Shown piece by piece: positions 8,832-17,885 of a stretch of 64,000 nt of DNA (position 1 is the stretch's first letter; each line of letters opens with the position of its first letter). The position numbers and the translations under genes are program-made. Below the pieces are notes generated by a model. It saw nothing but the letters and a program-made list of their open reading frames with translations. It did no database searches and was not told the origin of the DNA. Source of the DNA: Methanococcoides sp052057775 (GTDB lineage: Archaea; Halobacteriota; Methanosarcinia; Methanosarcinales; Methanosarcinaceae); NCBI RefSeq assembly GCF_052057775.1, contig NZ_CP195121.1, positions 1,426,001 through 1,490,000 of the forward strand. The letters run 5' to 3'.

Positions 8832-10289
8832 TCAGTCCTTTATCAGCTGGTTGATACCGTTTATGATCGCTTCTACAGATGCCAGGATTATGTCTGTGCG
8901 GGCACCCCTTGAAGTGACCATCTTTCCTTCCCTGGAAAGCTTGACCAGTACTTCTACAAGCGCATCGGTACCACCGGTGATGGCATCCACATGGTATTCT
9001 TCAAGCTGGATATCTGCAAAGCCTGATATTGCCTTGCGTATTCCCTCGAAGGTCGCGTCCACAGGTCCGTCTCCGATGCCGGCTTCTACGATCTCCTTTC
9101 CGTCCACTGTAAGTCTTACGGAAGCGGTTGGTATTGCCTTGTTACCGGAGACTACAGTGAATTCCTCCAGCTTGACCTTGGACTCGTGGTAGATATCAAG
9201 CACTGTCTCAGCGATGGTCTGGAGGTCGGCGTCTGTGACACGTTTTCCGTGATCGCCTAATTCTTTGACACGACCTACGATCTCATTGAGCTGTGACTCA
9301 TCCACATCAAGCCCCAGCTCTTTTAATGCAAGCGTGACGGAACTCTTTCCTGCATGCTTTCCAAGGACGATCTGCCTTTCACGTCCGATGCTCTCAGGGG
9401 TGATCGGCTCATATGTGGAGGTGTCTGCGAGTAATCCATGTACGTGGATACCTGCCTCATGAGTGAATGCGTTTCCGCCAACAAGCGGCTTGTTAGATGC
9501 CACAGCAAGTCCGGTCAGGCGACTGACGAGCCTTGAGGTCTTGTAAAGCTCACTGGTCTTTATCCCTGTATCATAGTTGTATAGCCACTCAAGGCCCATT
9601 ACGACCTCTTCAAGTGCAGTATTTCCTGCTCTTTCTCCGATGCCGTTTATGGTCATATGTGCTTCTTTTGCACCGCCGTTGAGTGCAGCGATGGTGTTCG
9701 AGACCGCGAGGCCGAAATCATTATGGCAGTGAATGGCCACTGGTACATCGATAGCTGATGAAAGTTCTTTGAATATCTCGGTCGTTCTTTCTGGCACAAG
9801 CATTCCCACAGTGTCACAGAAACATACCCTGTCAGCACCTACTTCCACACCTGCCTTGTACAGGTCCGTTAAGAAATCAAGATCTGCCCTTGATGCATCC
9901 TCTCCGCTAAGCTCCACTATAAGACCGTGGTCCTTTGCGTACTCGGTGGCACTTAAAGCCATTTCCTTTAATGCTTCCCTGTCCTTCTTCAGCTTCACAC
10001 TAATATGAAGGTCTGATACAGGTGCCACGAGGTGAATTGAATCCACATCACATTCTAAGGCATAGTCCACATCCTGCTGCATAATGCGGCAGTAGCTGCA
10101 GATCTCTGCGTCCAGACCTTCAGCTGTCACAGCACGAATAGCCTCGCGCTCACCCTCTGAAGTGATGGCAGAACCTGCTTCGATGATGTCTACTCCCAGA
10201 TCGTCGAGCTTGCGTGCGATCCAGACTTTTTCTTCTGTTTTCAGTGCGACACCGGGTGTCTGTTCACCGTCTCGTAAAGTTGTGTCCAA
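8832..10289 (-). CDS. cimA: (R)-citramalate synthase CimA (isopropylmalate synthase family)
   Basis: Condenses acetyl-CoA with pyruvate to citramalate, the threonine-independent entry to isoleucine. The DTTLRDGEQTPGV start of the HMGL-like TIM barrel, the metal-binding HCHNDFGLAVSNT, the GERAGN loop and the C-terminal LeuA-type regulatory domain (GTDALVEVLVKL, ending SVEAIINGINQLI) match the archaeal CimA pattern better than LeuA or AksA. Being upstream of ilvBNC supports this. The start is odd: the usable TTG at 10289 begins inside the first barrel strand, and the conserved residues IRF- lie just upstream in frame (see findings). AksA or LeuA remain alternatives. Confidence 0.88.
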   Translation of the reverse strand: MDTTLRDGEQTPGVALKTEEKVWIARKLDDLGVDIIEAGSAITSEGEREAIRAVTAEGLDAEICSYCRIMQQDVDYALECDVDSIHLVAPVSDLHISVKLKKDREALKEMALSATEYAKDHGLIVELSGEDASRADLDFLTDLYKAGVEVGADRVCFCDTVGMLVPERTTEIFKELSSAIDVPVAIHCHNDFGLAVSNTIAALNGGAKEAHMTINGIGERAGNTALEEVVMGLEWLYNYDTGIKTSELYKTSRLVSRLTGLAVASNKPLVGGNAFTHEAGIHVHGLLADTSTYEPITPESIGRERQIVLGKHAGKSSVTLALKELGLDVDESQLNEIVGRVKELGDHGKRVTDADLQTIAETVLDIYHESKVKLEEFTVVSGNKAIPTASVRLTVDGKEIVEAGIGDGPVDATFEGIRKAISGFADIQLEEYHVDAITGGTDALVEVLVKLSREGKMVTSRGARTDIILASVEAIINGINQLIKD

Positions 10290-10541
10290 AAACCGGATAT
10301 TTTCGAATAATGTAATCCCTCAGTTGTTCTTTTATTTTAGCGAGATCTAGTTTTCTGCTTATCAGTGATCTCTGAATTTATCACTAATAATCAGTATGTT
10401 ATTTATAGCTACATGTCGCTGACTATCACAGCCTGAATAACATTCCTATTGTTTTTAGTACTTTTGGTGGCAAGGAATTACCTGCCGATAGTGACAATTG
10501 ATACTTTCACAAAGGTTATACCGGACAGGATCTGGAATGTC

Positions 10542-10569
10542 TAAAGAAAAAAGGGATGCCTGGAAGGCA
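10542..10569 (-). terminator. Hairpin and U-run downstream of the M42 peptidase gene
   Basis: A five-base stem (10557-10561 with 10565-10569, loop GGA) lies 11 bases past the peptidase stop. In the gene's sense it is followed by CCCTTTTTTCTTT. A likely terminator, though the stem is short. Confidence 0.5.
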
Positions 10570-10580
10570 CCATTGTCGTA

Positions 10581-11633
10581 TCAGAAATACTTGTCTATAT
10601 TGAGCACTGCCTTTGCGATAAGATCTGCACAGGCCTGAAGGTCCTCAAGGGACAGCACTTCAACAGGTGAATGAATGTACCTTGTGGGTACGCTGATGGT
10701 GCTTGAAGGGATACCTTCCCTTGTGAGGTGTATCGCTGTAGCATCAGTAGTACCGCCGTCACCTACGTTAAGCTGGTATGGGATCTTATTCTCTTCAGCC
10801 GTTTCCTTTAGCCACTTTACGACATTCCTGTCTGCGATAAGTCCTCTTCCGGACGCATCAACGACCGTGATGACCGCACCTTTTCCCATTTCCAGTGCGG
10901 AGTCCTTCTTGTCGATCCCGGGGTGGTCTCCGGGGAAGGTGACGTCAACTGCTATGGCAACGTCAGGGTCCAGACCGAATGCTGATGTACGTGCACCTTT
11001 AAGGCCGACCTCTTCCTGCACTGTTCCAACAGCATGGACGGTTGCCTTAACATCAGCTTCAGAGAGCTGTTTCATTGCATCGATCAACATTGCGATACCT
11101 GCACGGTTGTCAAAGGCCTTACATGTGACAAGCCCGTTGGCAAGAGGTTTGTAATCCCTGTCAATGGATATTGGAGATCCTACGCCCACTCCCATGTTGA
11201 TAGCATCCTCTTTATCCTTTGCACCGATGTCGATGAACATGTCTTCTGCCTTTACAGGCCTGTTCTTATCTTCCTCTTTCATTACATGCGGCGGCTTTGA
11301 TCCGATAACTCCTGTAAGAGGCCCTTTGCTTCCATGAACGATGACCCTCTGGCTGTGGAGTGTCTGGTCGAACCATCCTCCTATCTTCACAAAACGCAGG
11401 AATCCTTTGTCATCGATGTACTGGACCATCAGCCCGATCTCATCCATGTGTGCTGCCAGCATGATGACAGGACCTTCACCTTTCTTTGTGGTGATGAGAT
11501 TACCCATCTTGTCTGTCCTTGCCTCATCCACATATGGTCTGATCTCCTCTTCCATGATATCCCTGATATTGTTCTCATATCCGGATATTCCGTGTGCATT
11601 GGATAACTTTTCAAGTAGCTTCTCTAGTTCCAT
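10581..11633 (-). CDS. M42 family metallo-aminopeptidase (FrvX/TET type)
   Basis: Cytoplasmic dizinc aminopeptidase, of the family that forms tetrahedral dodecamers and trims short peptides. Metal and catalytic positions are visible: AAHMDEIGL near residue 66, KAFDNRAG (bridging Asp), VQEEVGLKGA (catalytic Glu pair), AVDVTFPGDHPG, and the final metal His in RYIHSPVEVLS. The 350-residue length is typical. It stands alone, divergent from mdh. The exact peptide preference cannot be told from sequence. The family has also been labelled endoglucanase, which is a misnomer. Confidence 0.93.
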   Translation of the reverse strand: MELEKLLEKLSNAHGISGYENNIRDIMEEEIRPYVDEARTDKMGNLITTKKGEGPVIMLAAHMDEIGLMVQYIDDKGFLRFVKIGGWFDQTLHSQRVIVHGSKGPLTGVIGSKPPHVMKEEDKNRPVKAEDMFIDIGAKDKEDAINMGVGVGSPISIDRDYKPLANGLVTCKAFDNRAGIAMLIDAMKQLSEADVKATVHAVGTVQEEVGLKGARTSAFGLDPDVAIAVDVTFPGDHPGIDKKDSALEMGKGAVITVVDASGRGLIADRNVVKWLKETAEENKIPYQLNVGDGGTTDATAIHLTREGIPSSTISVPTRYIHSPVEVLSLEDLQACADLIAKAVLNIDKYF

Positions 11634-11939
11634 AGCTGATCGATGGTAGATTGTTGTTTGAGGATATAAATGTTAGAGTAAGTGTTCAGTTGTTGAGTAC
11701 ATTTGAATGATGTGAAGAAAATAGCCGGATATTTAATAGGAAATTCTATTCGTCTTATGGACGTGTATTTGGCATATGGATGTGTGTTCGTTATCTGGAT
11801 GTGTATGATTTTTTTTCTTATTTTGGTTTAAATTGTGTTTCAAACTTCAAAACCAAGAAAAGATATATTACTTTTGAGCATCAATCTTAGACTATAGCTT
11901 AACTACTGGCTATATCTGAATATTTGGGGGTATTTAAAT
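11634..11939. promoter_or_regulatory. Divergent peptidase / mdh spacer with three 19-bp tandem repeats
   Basis: This 306-base AT-rich spacer has a TATA-like box for mdh at 11861-11870 (agatatatta). About 55-100 bases upstream are three copies of TGGAYGTGT starting at 11758, 11777 and 11796. The exact 19-bp spacing puts successive copies a little under two helical turns apart, as expected for a cooperatively bound regulator or a small tandem duplication. No other gene is seen here. Confidence 0.5.
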
Positions 11940-12863
11940 ATGAAAAAGATTGCAGTCATAGGATCGGGTAACGTCGGATGTGCAACTGTTCAACGTCTTG
12001 CGGAGCTTGAAATCGGAAATATTGTAATGACCGATGTCACTGAAGGTGTTGCCAAAGGAAAAGCACTTGATATTATAGAGGCTGCTCCTGTACTTGGATA
12101 TGATGTCGATATCCTGGGCACCAGTGATTACGCTGATATTGAAGGCTCCGATATTGTGGTCATTGCTGCAGGGATTGCCCGTAAAAAAGGAATGGTACGT
12201 GACGATCTGATGAAGGTCAATGCAAACATCATAAAAGAGGTTTCTGAAAAGATCTTACTATATGCTCCGGATGCTATTGTTATTACAGTCACCAATCCGC
12301 TTGACATCATGACGTATGCAACACAGAAATATACCGGATTTAAAACGAATCGTGTATTTGGAATGAGCGGTGTGCTTGATTCAAGCAGGTTTGCGGCTTT
12401 CATTGCAATGGAACTTGGCGTTTCCGCAAAGGATGTTTCTGCACTGGTACTTGGAGGGCACGGTGATTCAATGGTCGCATTGCCACAATACACTACAGTA
12501 TCAGGGGTACCATTACCTGAACTTCTTCCTGAAGATGTGATCGAAAGGCTTGTACAGCGAACTGTCAACGCAGGAACCGAAATTGTTGAACACCTTAAGA
12601 CAGGCAGTTCCTTCTTTGCTCCTGCAGCAGCCATCGGATCAATGGTGGAATCAATAGTCAATGATCAGAAAAGGGTTCTTCCTGCATCTTCTTATCTGGA
12701 GGGCCAATATGGTGAGGATGGCCTGTATCTTGGAGTTCCTGTGATCCTGGGTAAGAATGGTATAGAAAAGATCATCGAACTCGAACTGACCGAAAGCCAG
12801 AAACAGGCATTTTCAATATCTGCTGATCATCTACGTCAAAGCATATCAAAACTGCAGCTGTGA
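11940..12863 (+). CDS. mdh: Malate dehydrogenase (LDH-like family)
   Basis: Interconverts malate and oxaloacetate with NAD(P). The Rossmann loop G8-S-G-N-V-G13, substrate-binding motifs TNPLDIMTY and SGVLDSSRF, and the catalytic His in LGGHGDSM identify the LDH-like [NAD] malate dehydrogenase group. The 307-residue length is normal. A strong GGGGGT Shine-Dalgarno precedes the ATG. It is a single gene between the divergent peptidase and the convergent carrier-protein cluster. In methanogens it serves the partial TCA arm that supplies 2-oxo acids. Confidence 0.95.
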   Translation: MKKIAVIGSGNVGCATVQRLAELEIGNIVMTDVTEGVAKGKALDIIEAAPVLGYDVDILGTSDYADIEGSDIVVIAAGIARKKGMVRDDLMKVNANIIKEVSEKILLYAPDAIVITVTNPLDIMTYATQKYTGFKTNRVFGMSGVLDSSRFAAFIAMELGVSAKDVSALVLGGHGDSMVALPQYTTVSGVPLPELLPEDVIERLVQRTVNAGTEIVEHLKTGSSFFAPAAAIGSMVESIVNDQKRVLPASSYLEGQYGEDGLYLGVPVILGKNGIEKIIELELTESQKQAFSISADHLRQSISKLQL

Positions 12864-13070
12864 TATGCAGAAATCTGGTAGGTCTCATTTGGTTGTATCT
12901 TTCTACTTTGCGAGTGTTATTTTCGGTGTAGGAATGATCCAACTTTAATTTTATATCTATTTCTAATTCGAAATCTAATTCTAAATTTTTACAGAATTTG
13001 AAGACAATTTTGATGCAGGTAATAATTTAATGTCTTTTGCAGTCGAATTAACTTTTAATTTGTTGTTTAT

Positions 13071-13811
13071 TCAGATAACCTGGCATCCATCAACAGATAT
13101 AACCTGGCCGCTTATATAATCCCCAAGCTCCGAACTTAAAAAAAGAACAACTTTAGCAACGTCTTCCGGTATGCCACTTCGCCCAAGAGCTATGTTCTCT
13201 ATCATTTTTTGGCGAACTTCGTCTTTCAGGTCCCGGGTCAGATCAGTTTCAATGAACCCTGGTGCAATAGCATTTACAGTGATACCGTATCTTCCAAGTT
13301 CTTTTGCAGCGGATTTCGTAAATCCTATCACTCCTGCTTTGCTGGCCGAATATGCGGATTGACCGGTATTTCCATTCAGTCCTATTATGGATGAGAGATT
13401 GATTATTTTTCCGGTTCGTTGCTTTCTCATCATGTTCGAAGCATATCTACTGCAAAGGAATGTTCCTTTCAGATTTACATCAATGATATGCTCAAATGAC
13501 TCCGTACTTGTCATCATCAAAAGATTGTTTTGTATTATTCCGGCATTATTGACAAGTATATCGAGTCCGGTATATTGTTTTTTGATGAGATCGAACATTT
13601 CCTTTACTTCGCTCTCAACAGAAACATCAGCTTTTATTATGCTAGCCTTATACCCCTTCTCTGTAATTTTATCCACAAGCTCGGTAGCCTCGTCTTCACT
13701 TTCGTTGTAGTTGATGATCACAGTTGCATGGTTCTCCGCTGCCATTAAGGCTGTAGCTCTTCCAATTCCCCTGCTGGCTCCTGTGATCAGTATTACTTTG
13801 TCTTTAAGCAT
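13071..13811 (-). CDS. Short-chain dehydrogenase, FabG-like 3-oxoacyl-ACP reductase
   Basis: NADP-type SDR of 246 residues. It has the cofactor loop TGASRGIGR (residues 10-18), NNAG near 88, and the catalytic set S140, Y154 and K158 (YSASK). The LGRYGITVNAIAPGFIETDL and DYISGQVISVDGC blocks are those of FabG. Methanogens do not make fatty acids by the bacterial pathway, so a FabG beside a carrier protein points to reduction of a carrier-bound 3-oxo or keto group in a specialised pathway. It is the last gene of the cluster, 69 bases after the NadE-like gene. Substrate unknown. Confidence 0.88.
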   Translation of the reverse strand: MLKDKVILITGASRGIGRATALMAAENHATVIINYNESEDEATELVDKITEKGYKASIIKADVSVESEVKEMFDLIKKQYTGLDILVNNAGIIQNNLLMMTSTESFEHIIDVNLKGTFLCSRYASNMMRKQRTGKIINLSSIIGLNGNTGQSAYSASKAGVIGFTKSAAKELGRYGITVNAIAPGFIETDLTRDLKDEVRQKMIENIALGRSGIPEDVAKVVLFLSSELGDYISGQVISVDGCQVI

Positions 13812-13880
13812 GGGTGGCTTCCCTTTATCGAAAAACTAATTTTCGCATCCCAAAAATGAAGAGGTTGACCAGGATTCTGG

Positions 13881-14849
13881 TCATTTGACGAGATCACATA
13901 TGGGGGCCGGTGATATGATGTACCTGGCCGCGTTTCTGACTTTGTCAATACCCTTTTTTGCTTTGTTTATCGTTTCTTCCGGAAGTTCTGTATTCTCTTT
14001 GATCACATCCACAGGCAGATCATGCTCCTGTGAGTACAGTAACTGGTCCATGATCTGAATTGGCATTCTCCAGAAGAAATCCTCATCAGATGTGTAGCTA
14101 CTCCACGTATCAGCGCTTGGTGGTCTTTCTATTATTTCCTTATCCACACCCAACAGGTTGGCCAATGCGTATACCTGGGTTTTGTAGCAATCTCCCAGAG
14201 GCTCGATGTCCACTCCCCCATCTCCATACTTTACGAACTGCCCCAGAAGGTATTCGGTCTTGTTGGTGGTACCGCATACAAGATAATTGTTCTTTTCGGC
14301 GTACATATACTGGACCAACATTCTTGATCTCTGTTTCACATTCTGGATCCCGATCAATTCGAGATAGTCCTTTGCTTTTAACCTGTTCTTTGCAATTACC
14401 TCATCATCTTTCACAATTTTGATGGTTGGGATAGTTAACATATCATTTTCCAGGAGACTTGGAAGGACCAGTGAGGTCTTGTGAATATCCGGATCATATT
14501 CAGGGCAGGTTCTCTTTATTATCCGCTCCTTTTTTCCGTATATATCAAGTGCTTCCAGGATCGGCGTAATAGGAACTTCTTCATATGAAACACCCAGTGT
14601 GTCACAAAGTGTTGCTCCAAGATTTTTGCTGGATGGAGCTGATTCTTCTTCGGGTAGTAGTAATCCGTAAACATTCTCCTTCCCCAAAGCCTGAACTGCC
14701 AGCGTAAGTATTACCGCTGAATCTATTCCCCCTGAAACTCCTAAAACAACTCCTTTTTTCTTAAAGTCCCTTACATTATCCTGAATGAAAGTCCTGATCT
14801 TAGAGGCATTTTCTTCAGTATTATTGTTCAGTTCATCAATTATTGTCAT
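13881..14849 (-). CDS. NadE-like ammonia-dependent PP-loop amidotransferase
   Basis: Related to NH3-dependent NAD synthetase: P-loop SGGIDS at residues 39-44, GTTNKTEYLLGQFVKYGDGG near 193-212, and PLGDCYKTQV. It departs from housekeeping NadE in two places. About 25-30 extra residues precede the KQRSRM helix, and the usual PSAGLW-GQTDE segment reads PSADTWSSYTSDEDFFW. No glutaminase domain is attached. With the neighbouring carrier protein and ligase this suggests a paralogue that amidates another carboxylate by AMP activation, but a true NadE role cannot be ruled out from sequence alone. Confidence 0.82.
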   Translation of the reverse strand: MTIIDELNNNTEENASKIRTFIQDNVRDFKKKGVVLGVSGGIDSAVILTLAVQALGKENVYGLLLPEEESAPSSKNLGATLCDTLGVSYEEVPITPILEALDIYGKKERIIKRTCPEYDPDIHKTSLVLPSLLENDMLTIPTIKIVKDDEVIAKNRLKAKDYLELIGIQNVKQRSRMLVQYMYAEKNNYLVCGTTNKTEYLLGQFVKYGDGGVDIEPLGDCYKTQVYALANLLGVDKEIIERPPSADTWSSYTSDEDFFWRMPIQIMDQLLYSQEHDLPVDVIKENTELPEETINKAKKGIDKVRNAARYIISPAPICDLVK

Positions 14850-14879
14850 TATGTTTCCCCCATGATATATCTAATACAG

Positions 14880-15893
14880 TTATTCCATTTCCAGATCAAG
14901 TTTCTTTGCAGCCATTTCTATCAATGGCTCTGATAGTTCTTTGTTCAATTTTTCCAGTCCCTCTTCCTGAGTCATATCCCCGCTTCTCACAAGACCCGCT
15001 ATGTCGAAAGCATAGGGGTGAATATCATATTTCTTGATATGGTTATGGCAGGCAAATGAGTTCAAAAGGCAATTTGTAGAGTTGCTGTCACTAATCTTTG
15101 GAGCTATCCACCCCAGGTCTGCCAGGGTCTCTATGATCTTATCTTCGTTGTAGTCCCACAGGCACATTGGGTGCAAGATCGTTGGGGTCTTGTCTTTGTC
15201 AATGCTTTTTATGATCTCATCCTTGATCAGGAATGCCTCATCCTTATCCTCTACGCCTATGTTTTGCAGCTGCTTCTCAAAAAGGTCCCTGGACCACTTT
15301 ATAAAATTGACCTGAAGGTCTATTATAGGGGTAGGTGACTGGCCGGATGTAAAAGCAAAAACAATGAATGGTGCTTTGCGAATTATTGCTTGTTCAATGA
15401 GCTTTTGTTTGATTATGCTGATGCATGTGTTACAAATGTCGCTGGCCCTGTATCTGGCAAATTTTGAGTATGCATTTGTAGATATGGCTGCCTTTCGGAA
15501 TGCATCATATAGTGCCTCTTCTTCCATGGTCAGCTTGAAATAGTCGCATCCAACGATCTCACACATCTTTTTTGCATTAGCGATGGCAGTCTCTGATATG
15601 AAGGCATTATCAAACTGAACTGCAAGGATCTTCAGGAATGGATATTCCTTTTTCAGCTTATATAGTCCATACGAGGAGTCTTTTCCGCCGGAAAGTGCGA
15701 AAATAACATCATAGTCCCCTTCTCCACTTTTTTCTTTAAGCAGGTCTCCCATTATCGCAAGGTATTTCTTCTTATCTTCCGAAGAAAGGGGTTCGTACTT
15801 CTCACAGAACTGGCAAAGGCCGCTTTCTTCATTTATCTTTATACCAGGAATGTCTGAATCTAAAATACATCTTTTACATATTAGTTTTGACAT
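14880..15893 (-). CDS. PP-loop ATP pyrophosphatase, WbpG/N-acetyl-sugar amidotransferase-like
   Basis: A 337-residue protein with an N-terminal zinc-ribbon-like motif (C6-x2-C9 ... C27-x2-C30), then the PP-loop LSGGKDSS at about 67-74, and a second cysteine pair in CNTC near 155. The ending (RSGDMTQEEGLEKL) is like the RxGxMTREEAL tail of sugar amidotransferases of the WbpG/PseA kind, which install amidino groups on surface sugars. Its first 20 bases overlap the end of the ligase gene, so translation is probably coupled. Exact substrate unknown; another N-type ATP pyrophosphatase reaction is possible. Confidence 0.78.
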   Translation of the reverse strand: MSKLICKRCILDSDIPGIKINEESGLCQFCEKYEPLSSEDKKKYLAIMGDLLKEKSGEGDYDVIFALSGGKDSSYGLYKLKKEYPFLKILAVQFDNAFISETAIANAKKMCEIVGCDYFKLTMEEEALYDAFRKAAISTNAYSKFARYRASDICNTCISIIKQKLIEQAIIRKAPFIVFAFTSGQSPTPIIDLQVNFIKWSRDLFEKQLQNIGVEDKDEAFLIKDEIIKSIDKDKTPTILHPMCLWDYNEDKIIETLADLGWIAPKISDSNSTNCLLNSFACHNHIKKYDIHPYAFDIAGLVRSGDMTQEEGLEKLNKELSEPLIEMAAKKLDLEME

Positions 15894-17352
15894 TTTGATA
15901 CGCCTCTATTATGGACCTGTTAGAGATCTTACCGCTTTTGCTTAGTGGCAGGTTCTCAATAAGAATTATTTCCAGTGGACAAAGAAAGCCCGGAAGGTTC
16001 TTCCTGCAAAACGAATACAATGTTTCAACTTCTGTATTCTGAGTTGGTATTACCATCAGGCTGATGGCATTTCCCATATACTGATGTTCGACCGGAACTA
16101 CGAATACATCCGATACATCATTATTTTTCTGAATTAATTTCTCCACTTCTCTTGGATTTATTCGATGGTCAGCGACTTTGATAAGGTCATCTTTGCGACC
16201 AAGTAATTTGAAGTAACCATTTGGTAATTTTTGTGCCAGGTCACCAGTATACATCCAGCCATCGATTATCTTTTTGCGTGTAGCTTCCTCATCGTTAAGA
16301 TAACCTATCAGTATGTTCTTTCCTCTGGCGATCAGTTCCCCTGTGATCCCCGGTTCAACCGGCTTTCTGTTATCATCAACCACATCAAGTTCAACTCCCG
16401 GGATAGGCCTGCCGATAGTATCCGAATATTCTTTCAGGTCTTCTGAGGGTACATAAGCAAGTCTGGCAGTTGCTTCTGTTTGGCCATACATTGGGATGAT
16501 CTCAATGCCGTCATTCAATTCTTTGATCTTCTCTATGATCTCTGTTTCCATAGCCCCGCCTGCGGATGCAGCAAGCCTGACGTTGCTGAATGCTTTCTGG
16601 AAGCTGGAAGGATATTTGAGAAGGATGCGATATGTGCTTGGAACTCCATAGAATATAGTTACTCCCGATCCTATTAGCTCGAATGTCGATCTAAGGAACG
16701 TGAGACCACCTATTGCAATGGATCCTCCTGCAACCAATTGTGAATTTACGATCGAGTTCCCAAAAGCATGGTGCGGGGAGATGACCTGTGCAGCCTTATC
16801 TTCCGGTTTTATGCTGAGCACCTCTATTATGGAATTTGCGTTCGAGATCAGGTTTTCATCACTTAACATGACACCTTTTGGCGCTCCGGTTGTTCCGGAT
16901 GTGTACATAACGAGCCGTAGCAGATCATTATTATCTTCACTGGTGATATTTTTGCGTAGAGTTTTCAAGGATGAATCTTTACAGATCTGGATCAAAGTAC
17001 TGAACCGGTCAAAGAATGTATCTTCAAATCTCGAATACTGTTGTTCGCTGACAATAATATTGTTTATCCGGTTGCTATCCAGAATCTGTTGAATATTGGA
17101 TTCTGTGAGTTCAACAGGAAGAGGCACAGCAATGTTGTTCGATCGATACACTGCCATTAAGGTCCGAATGTACTCGATACCCGGTTCGGCAAAGATGGCA
17201 AATTTGCAGTGATCGAATCCCTCGATCTCAGTTGCTATGGTGTTTATAGCTTCATCAAGATGACCATAGGATATTGATCTGCCTTTTTCTTCCAATGCAA
17301 TTCTTTGAGGATTTTCTCGTGCATGTTTTTCAACATATTGATCGATCTTCAT
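15874..17352 (-). CDS. AMP-dependent acyl/aminoacyl adenylating ligase
   Basis: ANL-superfamily adenylation enzyme of 492 residues. Core motifs are TSGTTGAPKG (151-160), the GQTEATARLAYV block, YTGDLA, GRKDDLIKVADHRINPREVE, and the C-terminal catalytic lysine K475 in SKSGK. It starts four bases after the acyl-carrier-protein gene. The likely job is to activate a carboxylic or amino acid and load it on that carrier, as stand-alone adenylation domains do. CoA-ligase activity is the alternative. The substrate cannot be read from the specificity pocket by eye. Confidence 0.9.
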   Translation of the reverse strand: MKIDQYVEKHARENPQRIALEEKGRSISYGHLDEAINTIATEIEGFDHCKFAIFAEPGIEYIRTLMAVYRSNNIAVPLPVELTESNIQQILDSNRINNIIVSEQQYSRFEDTFFDRFSTLIQICKDSSLKTLRKNITSEDNNDLLRLVMYTSGTTGAPKGVMLSDENLISNANSIIEVLSIKPEDKAAQVISPHHAFGNSIVNSQLVAGGSIAIGGLTFLRSTFELIGSGVTIFYGVPSTYRILLKYPSSFQKAFSNVRLAASAGGAMETEIIEKIKELNDGIEIIPMYGQTEATARLAYVPSEDLKEYSDTIGRPIPGVELDVVDDNRKPVEPGITGELIARGKNILIGYLNDEEATRKKIIDGWMYTGDLAQKLPNGYFKLLGRKDDLIKVADHRINPREVEKLIQKNNDVSDVFVVPVEHQYMGNAISLMVIPTQNTEVETLYSFCRKNLPGFLCPLEIILIENLPLSKSGKISNRSIIEAYQNVKTNM

Positions 17353-17356
17353 GGTT

Positions 17357-17602
17357 TCACTTAATCAAATTTTGGAGCGTGTTCACAATGCTATTGATCG
17401 AATCAAAATTTTCAGGAGTTAACATCTCCTCAGGAATATCTATAGAATACTTTTCAGAAATAAAATCTAAAAATTCGATCAATCCAATTGAATCGATGAT
17501 CCCGTTCATTGTTAAAGAATCATCATCTCCTAATTGTGTGCTACTGTCCATAAACGAATTATCCTGCAAAAACCCCAATATGTCCTGTTTGATCTCATCC
17601 AT
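17357..17602 (-). CDS. Acyl/peptidyl carrier protein
   Basis: An 81-residue acidic helical protein with the phosphopantetheine attachment motif at D37-S38-I-G-L-I-E-F. Ser38 is the expected modified residue. The reading frame continues upstream to 17770, but the ATG at 17602, with GGTTGA nearby, gives a normal carrier length and the extra N-terminus has no family resemblance. Carrier proteins are rare in archaea. Immediate neighbours are the ligase (4 bases downstream) and a Sfp-type transferase upstream, which together would make the holo, loaded form. Confidence 0.9.
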   Translation of the reverse strand: MDEIKQDILGFLQDNSFMDSSTQLGDDDSLTMNGIIDSIGLIEFLDFISEKYSIDIPEEMLTPENFDSINSIVNTLQNLIK

Positions 17603-17885
17603 GATAGTCAACCTATTCTGTTTGTTATCTAAAGAGAATAATAACTTTACACGGTCAAAAAGCAAGTCAGCAGTTGTATATTGTATACTCTCTGCATCAT
17701 AACAGTTTGACCTAATTCCCCATAAACAAAATAACTTCACTAGTATATAAGATGTTTCTATAGCAAACAATTTATTAACTTGCTGGCTTTGATATCTTAC
17801 ATTTCACTTATTTGTTAGTTAGTTATTTGTTTAGATGGTCAGCTAGTTAGTTGGTTATTAAAAAATATTTTTTTGCTGATATTAC
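17603..17885 (-). promoter_or_regulatory. AT-rich spacer between carrier-protein and phosphopantetheinyl transferase genes, with TTAGTTAG repeats
   Basis: A 283-base AT-rich stretch with imperfect direct repeats of TAGTTAGTT at 17815-17825 and 17844-17854, upstream of the carrier-protein gene. It probably holds that operon's promoter. No gene is seen in it. The repeats are too short and too few for CRISPR. Confidence 0.35.

Noticed and set aside
17811..17860. TTAGTTAG repeats as a possible CRISPR array
   Set aside because: Repeat units are about eight bases, adjoining and few, with no unique spacers.
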